DNA of 17,701 bases from Sysuimicrobium calidum (lineage in GTDB: Bacteria; Sysuimicrobiota; Sysuimicrobiia; Sysuimicrobiales; Sysuimicrobiaceae), in NCBI GenBank assembly GCA_031459935.1, contig JAVKHN010000041.1, positions 1 to 17,701 of the forward strand. Reading direction: 5' to 3'. The translations under genes and the position numbers were made by a program. How positions within the stretch are numbered: position 1 is the stretch's first letter; each line of letters starts with the position of its first letter. Shown one piece after another: positions 6,126 to 14,954 of the stretch. The notes below the pieces were generated by a model. It was not told the DNA's origin. It searched no databases and worked only from the letters and a program-made list of their open reading frames with translations.

Positions 6126-7247
6126 ATGTTCGTCCCCCCGTACGTGGTGAGCGCCGTGGTGGCCTGGTTTGTCACCTACTGGACCACACCCACCGCCCGC
6201 TGGATCGCCCGCCGCACGGGTGCCGTGGATTATCCGGGCGGTAGGCGCATCAACCGCAGACCGCTCCCGCGCCTGGGAGGGATCGCCCTGTTCTGCGGGA
6301 TCTTCCTCGCCGCGCTCGTGACCCTCCCCATCCCGGGCCCCATCGCCCTTGTGCGGGAGCCGAAGTACCTGGTGCTGGCGATCCCCTACGGACCTGTGGA
6401 CGGGCGCCTGGTGGGCGTGGTGCTGGGAGCCGTGGCCATCACCGCCCTCGGGGTGGTGGACGACCTGCGGCAGTTGGGGGGCCGCACCAAGTTCCCCCTC
6501 ATCTACCTCGCGGCCGCTCTCCCCGTGTTCTTCGGGGTCACCACCCCTTTCCTGACCAATCCCATCACCGGGAAGCTCGTGCCGCTTGGGGTACTGGGGC
6601 AGCTGTTCACCGTGGCCTGGATCGGGTCCGCAGCCATCGCCATGAACTCCATTGACGGGGTGGACGGGCTCGCGGCGGGGATCGCGGCCATCGTGGCAGC
6701 CACCTTCTTCGCCGCAGCCACGGCCCTGCGGGGCGGACTCGGGATCCTGGTGCTGTGTGCCGCGGTGGTCGGAAGCTGCGTGGGCTTTCTGCGCTACAAC
6801 TTCAACCCCGCCCGGGTGATCATGGGCGACGGCGGGGCGCTGCTGCTGGGCTACCTCCTGGGGGCCATCTCCGTGGTGGGGATGTTCAAGACCCTTACCT
6901 TGATCAGCCTGGCGGTGCCGCTCCTGGCCATGGGGGTTCCCATCTTTGACACCGCCCTGGCCATCGTGCGCCGGCTGCGTAGAGGGGTGCCGGTGTTCCA
7001 GCCGGATCGGGAGCACCTCCACCACCGGCTGCTGGACCGGGGCCTCTCGCAGCGCCAGACGGTGTTCCTCCTGTACGGGCTTTCCGCCTTGCTCGCTGTC
7101 CTCGCCCTGTGGATCGCGGGGAGCGTGCGGCCCCAGGTCTCCCTTCTTCTCGCCCTCGTGTTGGGCGGCAGCCTCTGGATCTCCGCCTGGCGGCTGGGAC
7201 TCCTGGTCCGCGTGCCGGGGCGGGGTTCCGGACTCCAGCGGACCTAG
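6126..7247 (+). CDS. wecA: WecA/TagO-type undecaprenyl-phosphate GlcNAc-1-phosphate transferase
   Basis: This is a polytopic membrane enzyme of the MraY/WecA superfamily. It transfers GlcNAc-1-P from UDP-GlcNAc to undecaprenyl phosphate, the first step of many lipid-linked surface glycans. The family signatures appear in order: PRLGGIAL (48-55), VVDDLRQLGG (110-119) with the Mg-binding aspartates, NSIDGVDGL (174-182), GFLRYNFNPARVIMGDGG (220-237), and the cytoplasmic HLHHRL motif (297-302), which is typical of WecA/TagO rather than MraY. About ten to eleven hydrophobic segments are visible in 373 residues. A ribosome site (GGAGGAAGC) precedes the ATG. GlmU, encoded two genes upstream, makes the donor. 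The epimerase gene begins three bases after the stop. The acceptor and the final polymer are not known from this window. Confidence 0.93.
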   Translation: MFVPPYVVSAVVAWFVTYWTTPTARWIARRTGAVDYPGGRRINRRPLPRLGGIALFCGIFLAALVTLPIPGPIALVREPKYLVLAIPYGPVDGRLVGVVLGAVAITALGVVDDLRQLGGRTKFPLIYLAAALPVFFGVTTPFLTNPITGKLVPLGVLGQLFTVAWIGSAAIAMNSIDGVDGLAAGIAAIVAATFFAAATALRGGLGILVLCAAVVGSCVGFLRYNFNPARVIMGDGGALLLGYLLGAISVVGMFKTLTLISLAVPLLAMGVPIFDTALAIVRRLRRGVPVFQPDREHLHHRLLDRGLSQRQTVFLLYGLSALLAVLALWIAGSVRPQVSLLLALVLGGSLWISAWRLGLLVRVPGRGSGLQRT

Positions 7248-7250
7248 CGG

Positions 7251-8435
7251 ATGCGGCCGATCCCCCTCCTCGTGGTGGTGGGCACACGGCCGGACGCGGT
7301 GAAGATGGCGCCCGTGGTCCTCGAGCTGCGGGCAGACCCCGCGTTCGCTCCGATCCTGGTGGCCACCGCCCAGCACCGGGAGATGCTGGACCAGGTCCTG
7401 CGGCTCTTCCGCCTCACCCCGGATGTGGACCTCGACGTGATGCGGCCCCGCCAGACCCTGACGGAGGTCACGGCCCGCACCCTAGTGGGCCTGGATGCAT
7501 GCATCCGCCGGGTGCGGCCCGAGATGGTGCTGGTGCAGGGGGATGCGGCACCGAGCTTCTGCGGCGCCCTCGCGGCCTTCTACCATCGGGTGCCCGTGGC
7601 CCATGTGGAGGCGGGGCTGCGCACTCGCGACAAGTACCATCCCTTCCCCGAGGAGATGTACCGCCGCATGACCGGGGCGCTGGCGGACCTCCACTTCGCG
7701 CCCACGCCCGGCGCCCGTCAGAACCTGCTCCAGGAAGGGGTGGAGGCAGGGCGCATCTACGTGACGGGCAACACGGTGATCGACGCCCTGTGGTGGATCA
7801 CCACGCGAGATCCACCCCCGGATCTCGGGCTGCCCGTGCGCCCGGATGCCCGGATGATCCTGGTCACCGCCCATCGCCGGGAGAGCTGGGGAGAGCCCCT
7901 CCGCCGCATCTGCATGGCGGTGCGCACTCTCGTGGGGCGGTTCGAGGATGTGGAGGTGGTCTTCCCCGTGCATCGGAATCCCGCGGTCCGGGAGGTGGCA
8001 TTCCACGAGCTCGGGGATCTGGCGCGGGTGCACCTCCTGGACCCTCCGGACTACGGGTCCTTCGTGTCTCTGGAGCGCCGGGCCTACCTCATCCTCACGG
8101 ATTCAGGAGGAGTCCAAGAAGAGGCTCCGGCCTTCGGTACCCCGGTCCTCGTGCTCCGGGAAACCACGGAGCGGCCGGAGGGGATCGAGGCGGGAGTCGC
8201 GAAGCTGGTGGGAACGGATCCGGACCGCATCGTGGAGGAAGCGAGCCGACTGCTTCGGGATCCCGAGGCCCGTGCCCGGATGGCGAATGCCGTCAATCCC
8301 TATGGAGATGGCCGGGCCGCGGCGCGCATCCGCCAGATCCTGCGGGTGCACTTCGGACTGCAGGATCGCTTGCCGGAACCTTTTGAACCCGCTTCTCCGC
8401 CCGTGGGGGAACCAGCAATTCGGGAAGCTCGTTAA
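7251..8435 (+). CDS. wecB: UDP-N-acetylglucosamine 2-epimerase (non-hydrolysing)
   Basis: The enzyme interconverts UDP-GlcNAc and UDP-ManNAc, and the latter is used for enterobacterial-common-antigen-like or teichoic-like linkage glycans. The 394-residue sequence shows VVGTRPDAVKMAP (9-21), the His of AQHREM (42), QGD with Asp98, VEAGLRTRDKYHPFPEE (119-135) with Glu120 and Glu134, TAHRRESWG (206-214) with His208, PVHRNP (239-244), and LTDSGGVQEE (282-291) followed by ETTERPEG. All acidic and His residues known to matter in E. coli WecB have counterparts. Small departures are RPD for RPE and RRES for RREN. It lies three bases after the WecA-type gene, which supports one pathway. The C-terminal 25 or so residues are a variable tail. 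Confidence 0.94.
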   Translation: MRPIPLLVVVGTRPDAVKMAPVVLELRADPAFAPILVATAQHREMLDQVLRLFRLTPDVDLDVMRPRQTLTEVTARTLVGLDACIRRVRPEMVLVQGDAAPSFCGALAAFYHRVPVAHVEAGLRTRDKYHPFPEEMYRRMTGALADLHFAPTPGARQNLLQEGVEAGRIYVTGNTVIDALWWITTRDPPPDLGLPVRPDARMILVTAHRRESWGEPLRRICMAVRTLVGRFEDVEVVFPVHRNPAVREVAFHELGDLARVHLLDPPDYGSFVSLERRAYLILTDSGGVQEEAPAFGTPVLVLRETTERPEGIEAGVAKLVGTDPDRIVEEASRLLRDPEARARMANAVNPYGDGRAAARIRQILRVHFGLQDRLPEPFEPASPPVGEPAIREAR

Positions 8436-8445
8436 CGGAGGGGTC

Positions 8446-8748
8446 ATGCGGTACGTGGCGGTTTTGGCGTTGCTTTTCGGGATCCCAGGGTGGGTTCGGT
8501 GGATCGCCGCGGCTCCCTCTCCAGATCCGGATCTCGTGCGGGCCACCATCGGCGGCCTGGTGGTGGAGGCGGTGTCTGTGGGGGATCGAGTCAGGGAGGG
8601 AGATCCCTTGGTGTATGTCCGCACCAGCACCAAGCCCCGGGAGGTAGCGGCGCGCGCTCCCCGGAGCGGGGTGGTGGCGGAGGTCCTGGTGCGTCCAGGG
8701 CAGCGAATCCAGATCGGGGATCCCGTGGTGCGCCTCGCACCGCGGTGA
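8446..8748 (+). CDS. Exported biotinyl-lipoyl-like mini-protein
   Basis: This small protein has 100 residues. The first 24 form a signal peptide or anchor ending near IAAAP. The rest is a compact biotinyl/lipoyl-like hammerhead: LVVEAVSVGDRVREGDPLVY, then a hairpin region TSTKPREVAARAPRSG, then VVAEVLVRPGQRIQIGDPVV. The half-repeat pattern of G-D/Q-x-V/I-x-x-G-D-P is typical of such folds in membrane-fusion proteins. The usual (E/D)xDK or MKM modification motif is absent, so it is probably unmodified and structural. I chose the ATG at 8446, which has GGAGG upstream and lies 10 bases after the wecB stop. The frame is open further upstream but only as a shadow of wecB. Its partner is unknown. 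The context (outer-membrane assembly genes) suggests a periplasmic role. Confidence 0.75.
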   Translation: MRYVAVLALLFGIPGWVRWIAAAPSPDPDLVRATIGGLVVEAVSVGDRVREGDPLVYVRTSTKPREVAARAPRSGVVAEVLVRPGQRIQIGDPVVRLAPR

Positions 8749-8767
8749 CCTTACTCTCCAAGAGGCC

Positions 8768-8812
8768 TGTGATAGCATGAGGCCGCAGCGGAGAAGCGCT
8801 CCGGGAGCTTCT
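8768..8812 (+). promoter_or_regulatory. Possible internal promoter and leader hairpin before the S55 gene
   Basis: The gap before the S55 gene contains TGATAGCAT (8770-8778), an extended -10-like word, without a good -35. A hairpin follows: AGAAG (8792-8796) and CTC (8799-8801) pair with GAG (8805-8807) and CTTCT (8808-8812). It sits directly in front of the GGAGGG ribosome site. A closely similar arrangement occurs before the skp gene at about 16798-16836. Confidence 0.35.
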
Positions 8813-8823
8813 GGAGGGATCGG

Positions 8824-10602
8824 ATGCTCGAGTGGGTGAAGAGATGTGGGTGGATGCTGGCGGCCGCGATCCTCACCTTTCCGGTCGCTCTTGCCGCGGA
8901 ACCCGAGGAGTTCATGTGGCTTGCGGAGATCCGGCCCGGGATGCGGGGAGTGGGCCGGACGGTGATCCGGGGCACGCGGGTGGAGGAGTTCTCCTTCGAG
9001 GTCCTGGGAACTACGGACGGACCTTCGGGACGTCTCGTGCTCTTCCGGGCCTATGGTCCCGTGATCGAGCAGGCGGGTGGGGTGGCGGCGGGGATGAGTG
9101 GAAGCCCCATGTACCTCAGGGGTCGGCTTGCGGGCGCGCTTTCCTATAGCTACGTGTTCGCAGGGCCCGATAAGAACCTGGGGCTGTTCACGCCCATCGA
9201 GCGGATGTTGGAAATCCTGGAAGCAGAGCGGCGTCCCGAGACCCGCCCTGGCCCTGCGCGGTTGGATCGGCCGCTGCATCTTGGAGCCCGCACCGTGGAC
9301 CGCATCCTCGTGGCCCGGGATGTGGCCTCCGGTCGGGTAGCCTCCGCACGTACGGGGATCCCTGCCTTTGCGCCCGTGGTCACCCCCCTTGTGGTCTCCG
9401 GACTCGGCGATCGGGCCTTTCGCCTCCTCCAGGCCTCCCTGAACGGTCTTCCCGTAATCCCCGTCCAGGGCTACGGAGGGACCGGCCGGTTCCCGGAAGC
9501 GCCTCTCGTCCCCGGAAGCGCGGTGGGCGTGGCCTTGGCCCGGGGAGACGTGAACCTGGTGACCTTCGGAACCCTCACGTACCGCCGTGGGAGGCGGTTC
9601 CTGGGGTTGGGCCACCAGATGCTGGGCTCGGGGGAGAGCGCGCACATGCTCACCACCGCCTACATCCACACGGTGGTGCGGGGCCTGGAGATGTCCTTCA
9701 AAGAGGGGGATCTCGGAAATGTGGTGGGCACGGTGACGCAGGACCGGGCGGCCGGCATCGGCGGAGAGCTGGGGCGCCTTCCCCGGGTGTTCAACGTGGT
9801 GGTCCGGGTGATGGATCGGGACAAAGGCCGCAGTCTGCAGCTGGGGACCCACATGGTCCGCCGTCGGGATCTCGCGCAGGCATTCATCCCCACGGTGGTG
9901 CTCTCTGCCATCGAGCGGGCGTGGGACGCCTCCGGGGGGGGCACCGCGGAGGTGCGGATCACCGCTCGGGCTCAGGGTCTCCCGCGGCTTCTGGAGCGCA
10001 CGAACCGGGTCTACAGCGCCCGCGACGTAGCCGCCGCCGCCGTGCTGGACGTGGTGGAGGCGGCCCGTATCCTGTTCCACAACGAGTTCGTGCCCCTGGA
10101 GCCTGTGGACCTCTCGGTGGAGGTGGCCCTCACCCGCAGACCCCTCATCGCTTCTGTGGTGGAGGTACAGGCGGAAAACCGGGCGGTTCCGCAGGGGGGC
10201 AAGCTCCGGGTGTACCTCCGCCTGCGGCCGTTCCAGGGGGGGGAGCAGCGCACCCGGGTGGTGGAGATCCAGGTTCCCGAGAACTTCCCGAAGGGTCCGG
10301 CCCTCCTCGTGGTCGGCAGTGCTGGCACCTCCCGCGAGACCGTGGATCCCACAAGCCTTCTGCTGAGCAGGGTTGCAGGGGAACCGCGGCCTACGCGGTT
10401 CGACAACCTGGAACAGGAGCTGGAGTTCTTTGAACGGTTCGGGCGCAACACGGACGTGCTCCTCCAGCTGATCCCCGTGGGGATCCCGCCTTCCGATGAT
10501 CCCGCCAAGCGCTTTATCTACTTCGATGCGTTCGCCGGGGAGATTCTGCCTACGGACTGGGTGGTGCGGGGCGAGGTGGTGATCCCCATCGTGGTGGAGT
10601 GA
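8824..10602 (+). CDS. Secreted SpoIVB-type (S55 family) peptidase relative, apparently permuted
   Basis: The protein has 592 residues. A signal peptide occupies residues 1-25 (cleavage after ALA). IRPGMRGVGRTV (36-47) and VEEFSFEVLG (53-62) come next, then GMSGSPMY (90-97) with the S55 nucleophile expected at Ser92. Further on are FGTLTYRRGRRFLGLGH (248-264), with the expected catalytic His264, and NVVGTVTQDRAAGI (299-312). In B. subtilis SpoIVB the His block comes before the Ser block, so the two halves are in swapped order here. SpoIVB has an Asp 15 residues before its Ser, where this protein has Tyr77, so activity needs caution. The remaining ~260 residues are beta-rich and unassigned. There is no PDZ domain. 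It lies just upstream of tamB (GTGA/ATG region), so a periplasmic role in envelope assembly or quality control is likely, rather than sporulation. The start has a good GGAGGG site. Confidence 0.82.
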   Translation: MLEWVKRCGWMLAAAILTFPVALAAEPEEFMWLAEIRPGMRGVGRTVIRGTRVEEFSFEVLGTTDGPSGRLVLFRAYGPVIEQAGGVAAGMSGSPMYLRGRLAGALSYSYVFAGPDKNLGLFTPIERMLEILEAERRPETRPGPARLDRPLHLGARTVDRILVARDVASGRVASARTGIPAFAPVVTPLVVSGLGDRAFRLLQASLNGLPVIPVQGYGGTGRFPEAPLVPGSAVGVALARGDVNLVTFGTLTYRRGRRFLGLGHQMLGSGESAHMLTTAYIHTVVRGLEMSFKEGDLGNVVGTVTQDRAAGIGGELGRLPRVFNVVVRVMDRDKGRSLQLGTHMVRRRDLAQAFIPTVVLSAIERAWDASGGGTAEVRITARAQGLPRLLERTNRVYSARDVAAAAVLDVVEAARILFHNEFVPLEPVDLSVEVALTRRPLIASVVEVQAENRAVPQGGKLRVYLRLRPFQGGEQRTRVVEIQVPENFPKGPALLVVGSAGTSRETVDPTSLLLSRVAGEPRPTRFDNLEQELEFFERFGRNTDVLLQLIPVGIPPSDDPAKRFIYFDAFAGEILPTDWVVRGEVVIPIVVE

Positions 10603-10628
10603 GGGCGGGGTTTCCCACGCAGGCGTGC

Positions 10629-13600
10629 ATGCGGCATCTCCTCTTCGCGGCCGCGTTCCTCCTGGCGGTGGCTCTTGTGGGCTTGGTGGGAGCTGCAGTG
10701 TATCTCGTGCGAACCGGGGCTCTGGAGGCTGCGGCCCGGGATGCGGTGGCCCGCGCCTTGGCCCAAGCTCTGGGACGGGAGGTGGAGATCCGCTCCCTTC
10801 GCGGTGATCCGTGGCGCGGAGTGGTGATGCTTGAAGAGGTACGGGTCGCCCGAGGCCGCACCCTGCGGAGCGGGGATCTCCTCCAAATCCGTCGTGTCAC
10901 CGTGGAACTCGATCCCGAAGCCCTTGTGCGGGACCTGCTGTGGGGTCCACGTTTGGTTTTCCCAACCATCCGCCGCGTCCTCCTGGAAACTCCGGTCCTC
11001 CTGCTGGAGCGGGCTCCGAGGGGTCGGTGGAATCTCGAGGGACTCCTCCGAAGGGCACCTCCCGCAGGCCCGACGCAACCGGTCTTCACCGGCACCCTGG
11101 TGATCCAGGGCGGGCGGGTGCACCTCCTCGACGCCTCCCGGCGTCCCGCCTTCCGCGCCTCCCTCGAGGAGCTCTCCGGAGCTCTCTCCCTGCGGGACTT
11201 CCCCCTCGTGCGGTTCACGCTCCGCGGGCGAGCCGTTGCCCAGGAACCCGCGCCCGTGGGGGCCAGGGGTTGGATCCGCGGGGATGAGGGCGCGCTGGAC
11301 CTGCTGGTGTGGGCAGCGAAGGTCCCGGTGCAGCCGTGGGGAGCGTACCTCGCGCCCCATCCCAGGGTGCGGTGGGAGGGAGGGTACGTCTCCGGTTCGG
11401 TGCGGCTCTATGGGAGTGGACCCGATCGGACGGACTGGAACGGAAGCCTGGAGTTCCAGGAGGTGTCCCTCTCCCTCCTCCCGGAAGGCATCCGGATCAT
11501 CGCCACCGGTCCAGTTCACCTCACCACCTCCCGGCTGGTGCTCCAGGGGGTCCGGGTACGGGTGGGAAGGGGGGGCGCCACCGTACGTGGCGAAGCCCTG
11601 CTCCCGGACGGAGGCTTCCTAGATCTGGACATCCGGGTCACCGAGGTGGACGCTCGTCTCCTGCAGCGCCTGTTGCCGGACCTCTCCCCCGTCCGGGGCC
11701 GGCTCAGCGGTCGGGTGCGGCTGGTGGGACCTCCTGAGGCCCCGCGCCTCACCGGGCACCTCCGATCCCCTTCTCTCGTGGTGGCGGAGCAGCCCCTGCG
11801 ATCCGTGGAGTCAGGCTTCGCCTACGAATCCGGACTCCTGGCCCTCTCGGACTTCCGCGCGCTCCTCTCCGGGGGGAGCGTGCGGGGAGACTTCCTGCTG
11901 GACCCCATGGATCGGCGCTTCGTGTTGACGGCTTCCCTCCGGGACGTTCCCACGGAGGTGGTCCGGCTCCTGGGCCTGGAGGCCCCCTTCCGGTTCCGCG
12001 CCACGGGCACCTTCCTCGCGGCGGGCGGTCCGAAGGACGTGTGGGTCCAGGCGGCGCTGCACGGGGGGCCGGGGGAGGCGTTCGGCGTCCCGTTCGACAG
12101 GCTCTCCGCGACCTTCACATACGGCGGGGGAAAGCTCCAGCTCGGAGCGGCCACGGCCGACCTCGGGGAGGCATGGCTCGGAGTGCAGGGAGCGGTGTCC
12201 ACCACGGGGGCCCTGGAGCTCTTCGCGGTGACCCGGGACGTCCCGCTCGCCCGCCTCAGGACCGTGGGGGACCTGCAGGTCCCTGTGGAGGGCAGGGTGC
12301 ACTTCGCGGGCCGGATCAGGGGAACGGTGGTGGACCCCCGCGTGGAGGGGCATGTGCGGGTAGAAGAGGGGGAGCTGGGCCCGATCCGCTTCCAGGAAGG
12401 CGTGGGAACGCTTACCCTCACGCGTCGGGTGCTCCGGTTACCCCGGGCCTCGGTGCGGGAGGGTGAGGACGTTTACCGGATCGAGGGGGAGATCGGTTGG
12501 GAGGGGGAAGGGCGACTCGATCTCCTCGTACGGACGGAGGGAGCGGAGGTGGGCCGGCTCAGCCGGTTCGTGGAGCTCCCGGTTCCGGTGACGGGTGAGG
12601 TTTCGGGTGCGGTGCGGGTCTTCGGGACCCCTCGATCCCCGAGGGTCGAGGGCCTCCTCCACCTCCGGGGCGCCCGCGTGGCCGGAGAGCGGGTACGGGC
12701 TGCCCGAGCGCACATCCGGTGGGGGGGAGATCGGCTGGCCATCGAGGACCTGGAGGCGGATCTGGAGCGGGGAGAGCTGCACCTCGTCGGGGAGGTGGAA
12801 CCGGACCGGGTGCGGCTGGAGTTTTCGCTGCGCGGGCTGCGGTTGGAGGAAGTGGGAGCGCTGCACCTGCCCCCGCTCCGGTTGCAGGGAAGCGTGGACC
12901 TTGAGGGGACGGTACGGGGGACCGTGCGGCAGCCCCTCGTTTCGGCGGCGGTTCGATCCCGGGATCTCGCCCTCAACGGCGTACGGTTCGGTACCGCGGG
13001 AGGGACGATCTCCTGGCAGCCGGGTGTGCTTGCGCTGCAGCCCCTACTGGTGGTGCGGGACTCCGAACGGTATACCCTCGAGGGAACGGTTCGCCTTGGA
13101 GCGGTTCCTGAACTCGACCTCGCGCTGCGGACGGAGTCCGGCCGGCTCGGTACGCTCCTCCGCCTCAGCCGTACCCCCCTTGCCGCCGACGGCGACCTCG
13201 TCGGTCGGCTCACGCTCCGGGGTCCTGTGGAGAACCCCGCGGCGACCCTCGTGCTCGCGCTCGCGGATGGCCATCTCGCCGGATACCCCATCCGGCGAGC
13301 GACGGGAGAACTTCAGCTGCAGGGCCAGGCGGTAACCATCGGATCCCTGGAACTCGAGCCCAGACAGGGTATCTTCCGGGCCCAGGGGACGTTCAACCTT
13401 GCGGGGGAGACGGAGATAGAGCTCAGCGGGGAGGGGATCGAGCTGGAGGCCCTCCGGGCGCTTGCAGGAATCCGCACCCCACCGTTGGTGGGCACCCTAG
13501 ACTTCACCCTGCAGCTCTCGGGAACCCTGCAGGAGCTGGTGGCCGGACTCTCTCTCGAGGCCCGGGAGGTGGGGATGGTGGGGGTGCGGGTGGATCGGAT

Positions 13601-14954
13601 CCTGGGGCAGGCTTACTACCGGGAGGGGGTGCTCGTGCTGGAGCAGGTGCTGGTGGAGGAAGGCGGATACCGGGCCCGCGCCACAGGTCACCTTCCGGTG
13701 CGGAGCGATACCCTCCAGGTGGACCCCTCCCGGTCCCTTTCCCTGCAGGGGAGCACGGATCGGGTCGATCTGGGCATCCTGCATCTCTGGTTTCCACATC
13801 TGGTAGAAGCGGCCTCCGGAGCCCTCACCGCGCACCTCCAGGTCTCGGGGACCGCAGAATCCCCCCGCTGGGAGGGAGAGGTGCAGGTGGCGGATGGCCG
13901 GGTGCAGTTCCAGGGGCTCCGCCCCGCCCTGGAAGGGGTCTCAGCGCGTATCCGATTCGACGGGCAGGTCGCCCGGGTGGAGCGGATGCACGGGCGGTTG
14001 GGTGCGGGGGGAGTGGAGGCAGAGGGGGAGCTCACCTTCCGTGCGCTCCATCCCGACCGGCTCCATCTTTCCCTTACCGCTTCCGGCGCGCAGCTACAGA
14101 CCCCGCTCTACCGGGGGCTTGTGGATGCGCAGTTGCAGCTGCGTGGCTCCGTGCTGCAACCCCAGCTCGGCGGCCACGTGACCCTCCGGGCCGGGGAGGT
14201 GGCTCTCGCGGTGGCGGAGGGGGGAGTCGCCCCCGGTAGAGCCGGCCCCCTCCCCCTGCAGCTGGATCTGGATCTCGTGGCCGGGGAGAACCTCGTGGTG
14301 GTGGCAGAGCCGGTGCGACTCGCGGTTTCGGGACGGCTGCATCTCGCGGGCACTCCCGCCCGGCCGGAGCTGGAGGGGACGGTGACGGGAAGGGACGGAG
14401 AGTTCACCGCCCTCGGTCGCACCTTCCGTTTGGAGTCCGCCTCCGCCCAGTTTCAGCGCTTCCGGGGGACCACGCCCTTGATCTCTGCCCGCGCCCGGAC
14501 AGAGGTACAGGACGTCACGGTGTTCGCGAACATCGAGGGCCCCCCCGGGGATCTGCAGGTCCGGCTGACCAGCGATCCCCCTCTCCCCCCCGAACAGCTC
14601 GGGGCACTCCTGGCCGGGGAAGTCGGGCTGCCGTCCGTGGTTCGGGGGGATGTAGAAGGACTTCTGCGGCAGCAGCTGAGCCGCTTGGTGCTGGGAGAGT
14701 TCGCAGCCCGGGTGCGGCGGGCCCTGGGGTTGGAGGAGCTGCGCATCGAGTACGACTTCGAGCGCCCCCTGCGGCTCCGGGTGGGCGGGCTTCTCGTCCA
14801 GAACCTGTACCTGGTCCTGACCACCACCTTCACGGATCCCCTGCAGTTCATCTGGTCCCTGGAGTACCGGTTCACTCCCAGCCTGGCCCTCACCCTCACG
14901 TACGACACCCGGAACATCTGGCTCGTGTTCCTCAGGAGTCGGCTCGTATGGTAG
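10629..14954 (+). CDS. tamB: TamB/AsmA-like protein (DUF490), translocation and assembly or lipid-transport bridge
   Basis: This very long protein of about 1441 residues has one N-terminal membrane anchor (residues 3-27) followed by more than a thousand residues of repetitive beta-strand sequence. It ends in a clear TamB domain at about 1245-1441, with DGEFTALGRTFRLESASAQF near its start and GLEELRIEYDFERPLRLRVG near its end. TamB-type proteins span the periplasm as a beta-taco groove. They are linked to outer-membrane protein insertion and to phospholipid traffic to the outer membrane. The gene lies directly upstream of bamA, the common pairing. The start is uncertain. The GTG at 10599 would overlap the S55 stop (GTGA) but has no spaced ribosome site. 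The ATG at 10629 places the anchor at the very N-terminus, so I prefer it. The length is comparable to or slightly above E. coli TamB (about 1259). Confidence 0.92.
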   Translation: MRHLLFAAAFLLAVALVGLVGAAVYLVRTGALEAAARDAVARALAQALGREVEIRSLRGDPWRGVVMLEEVRVARGRTLRSGDLLQIRRVTVELDPEALVRDLLWGPRLVFPTIRRVLLETPVLLLERAPRGRWNLEGLLRRAPPAGPTQPVFTGTLVIQGGRVHLLDASRRPAFRASLEELSGALSLRDFPLVRFTLRGRAVAQEPAPVGARGWIRGDEGALDLLVWAAKVPVQPWGAYLAPHPRVRWEGGYVSGSVRLYGSGPDRTDWNGSLEFQEVSLSLLPEGIRIIATGPVHLTTSRLVLQGVRVRVGRGGATVRGEALLPDGGFLDLDIRVTEVDARLLQRLLPDLSPVRGRLSGRVRLVGPPEAPRLTGHLRSPSLVVAEQPLRSVESGFAYESGLLALSDFRALLSGGSVRGDFLLDPMDRRFVLTASLRDVPTEVVRLLGLEAPFRFRATGTFLAAGGPKDVWVQAALHGGPGEAFGVPFDRLSATFTYGGGKLQLGAATADLGEAWLGVQGAVSTTGALELFAVTRDVPLARLRTVGDLQVPVEGRVHFAGRIRGTVVDPRVEGHVRVEEGELGPIRFQEGVGTLTLTRRVLRLPRASVREGEDVYRIEGEIGWEGEGRLDLLVRTEGAEVGRLSRFVELPVPVTGEVSGAVRVFGTPRSPRVEGLLHLRGARVAGERVRAARAHIRWGGDRLAIEDLEADLERGELHLVGEVEPDRVRLEFSLRGLRLEEVGALHLPPLRLQGSVDLEGTVRGTVRQPLVSAAVRSRDLALNGVRFGTAGGTISWQPGVLALQPLLVVRDSERYTLEGTVRLGAVPELDLALRTESGRLGTLLRLSRTPLAADGDLVGRLTLRGPVENPAATLVLALADGHLAGYPIRRATGELQLQGQAVTIGSLELEPRQGIFRAQGTFNLAGETEIELSGEGIELEALRALAGIRTPPLVGTLDFTLQLSGTLQELVAGLSLEAREVGMVGVRVDRILGQAYYREGVLVLEQVLVEEGGYRARATGHLPVRSDTLQVDPSRSLSLQGSTDRVDLGILHLWFPHLVEAASGALTAHLQVSGTAESPRWEGEVQVADGRVQFQGLRPALEGVSARIRFDGQVARVERMHGRLGAGGVEAEGELTFRALHPDRLHLSLTASGAQLQTPLYRGLVDAQLQLRGSVLQPQLGGHVTLRAGEVALAVAEGGVAPGRAGPLPLQLDLDLVAGENLVVVAEPVRLAVSGRLHLAGTPARPELEGTVTGRDGEFTALGRTFRLESASAQFQRFRGTTPLISARARTEVQDVTVFANIEGPPGDLQVRLTSDPPLPPEQLGALLAGEVGLPSVVRGDVEGLLRQQLSRLVLGEFAARVRRALGLEELRIEYDFERPLRLRVGGLLVQNLYLVLTTTFTDPLQFIWSLEYRFTPSLALTLTYDTRNIWLVFLRSRLVW

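Noticed and set aside
6054..7376. A 440-codon minus-strand frame antisense to the WecA-type gene
   Set aside because: Its composition (His/Gly/Asp/Pro/Gln) is that of a reverse-complement shadow of a membrane protein gene, and it has no ribosome site or domain.
7109..8386. A 425-codon plus-strand frame overlapping wecA and wecB
   Set aside because: It is a Gly/Pro/Arg-rich out-of-frame shadow. Both overlapped genes have complete conserved motifs in their own frames.
8293..10080. A 595-codon minus-strand frame antisense to the S55 gene
   Set aside because: It is a His/Pro/Arg-rich shadow that also crosses the opposite strand of two other genes.
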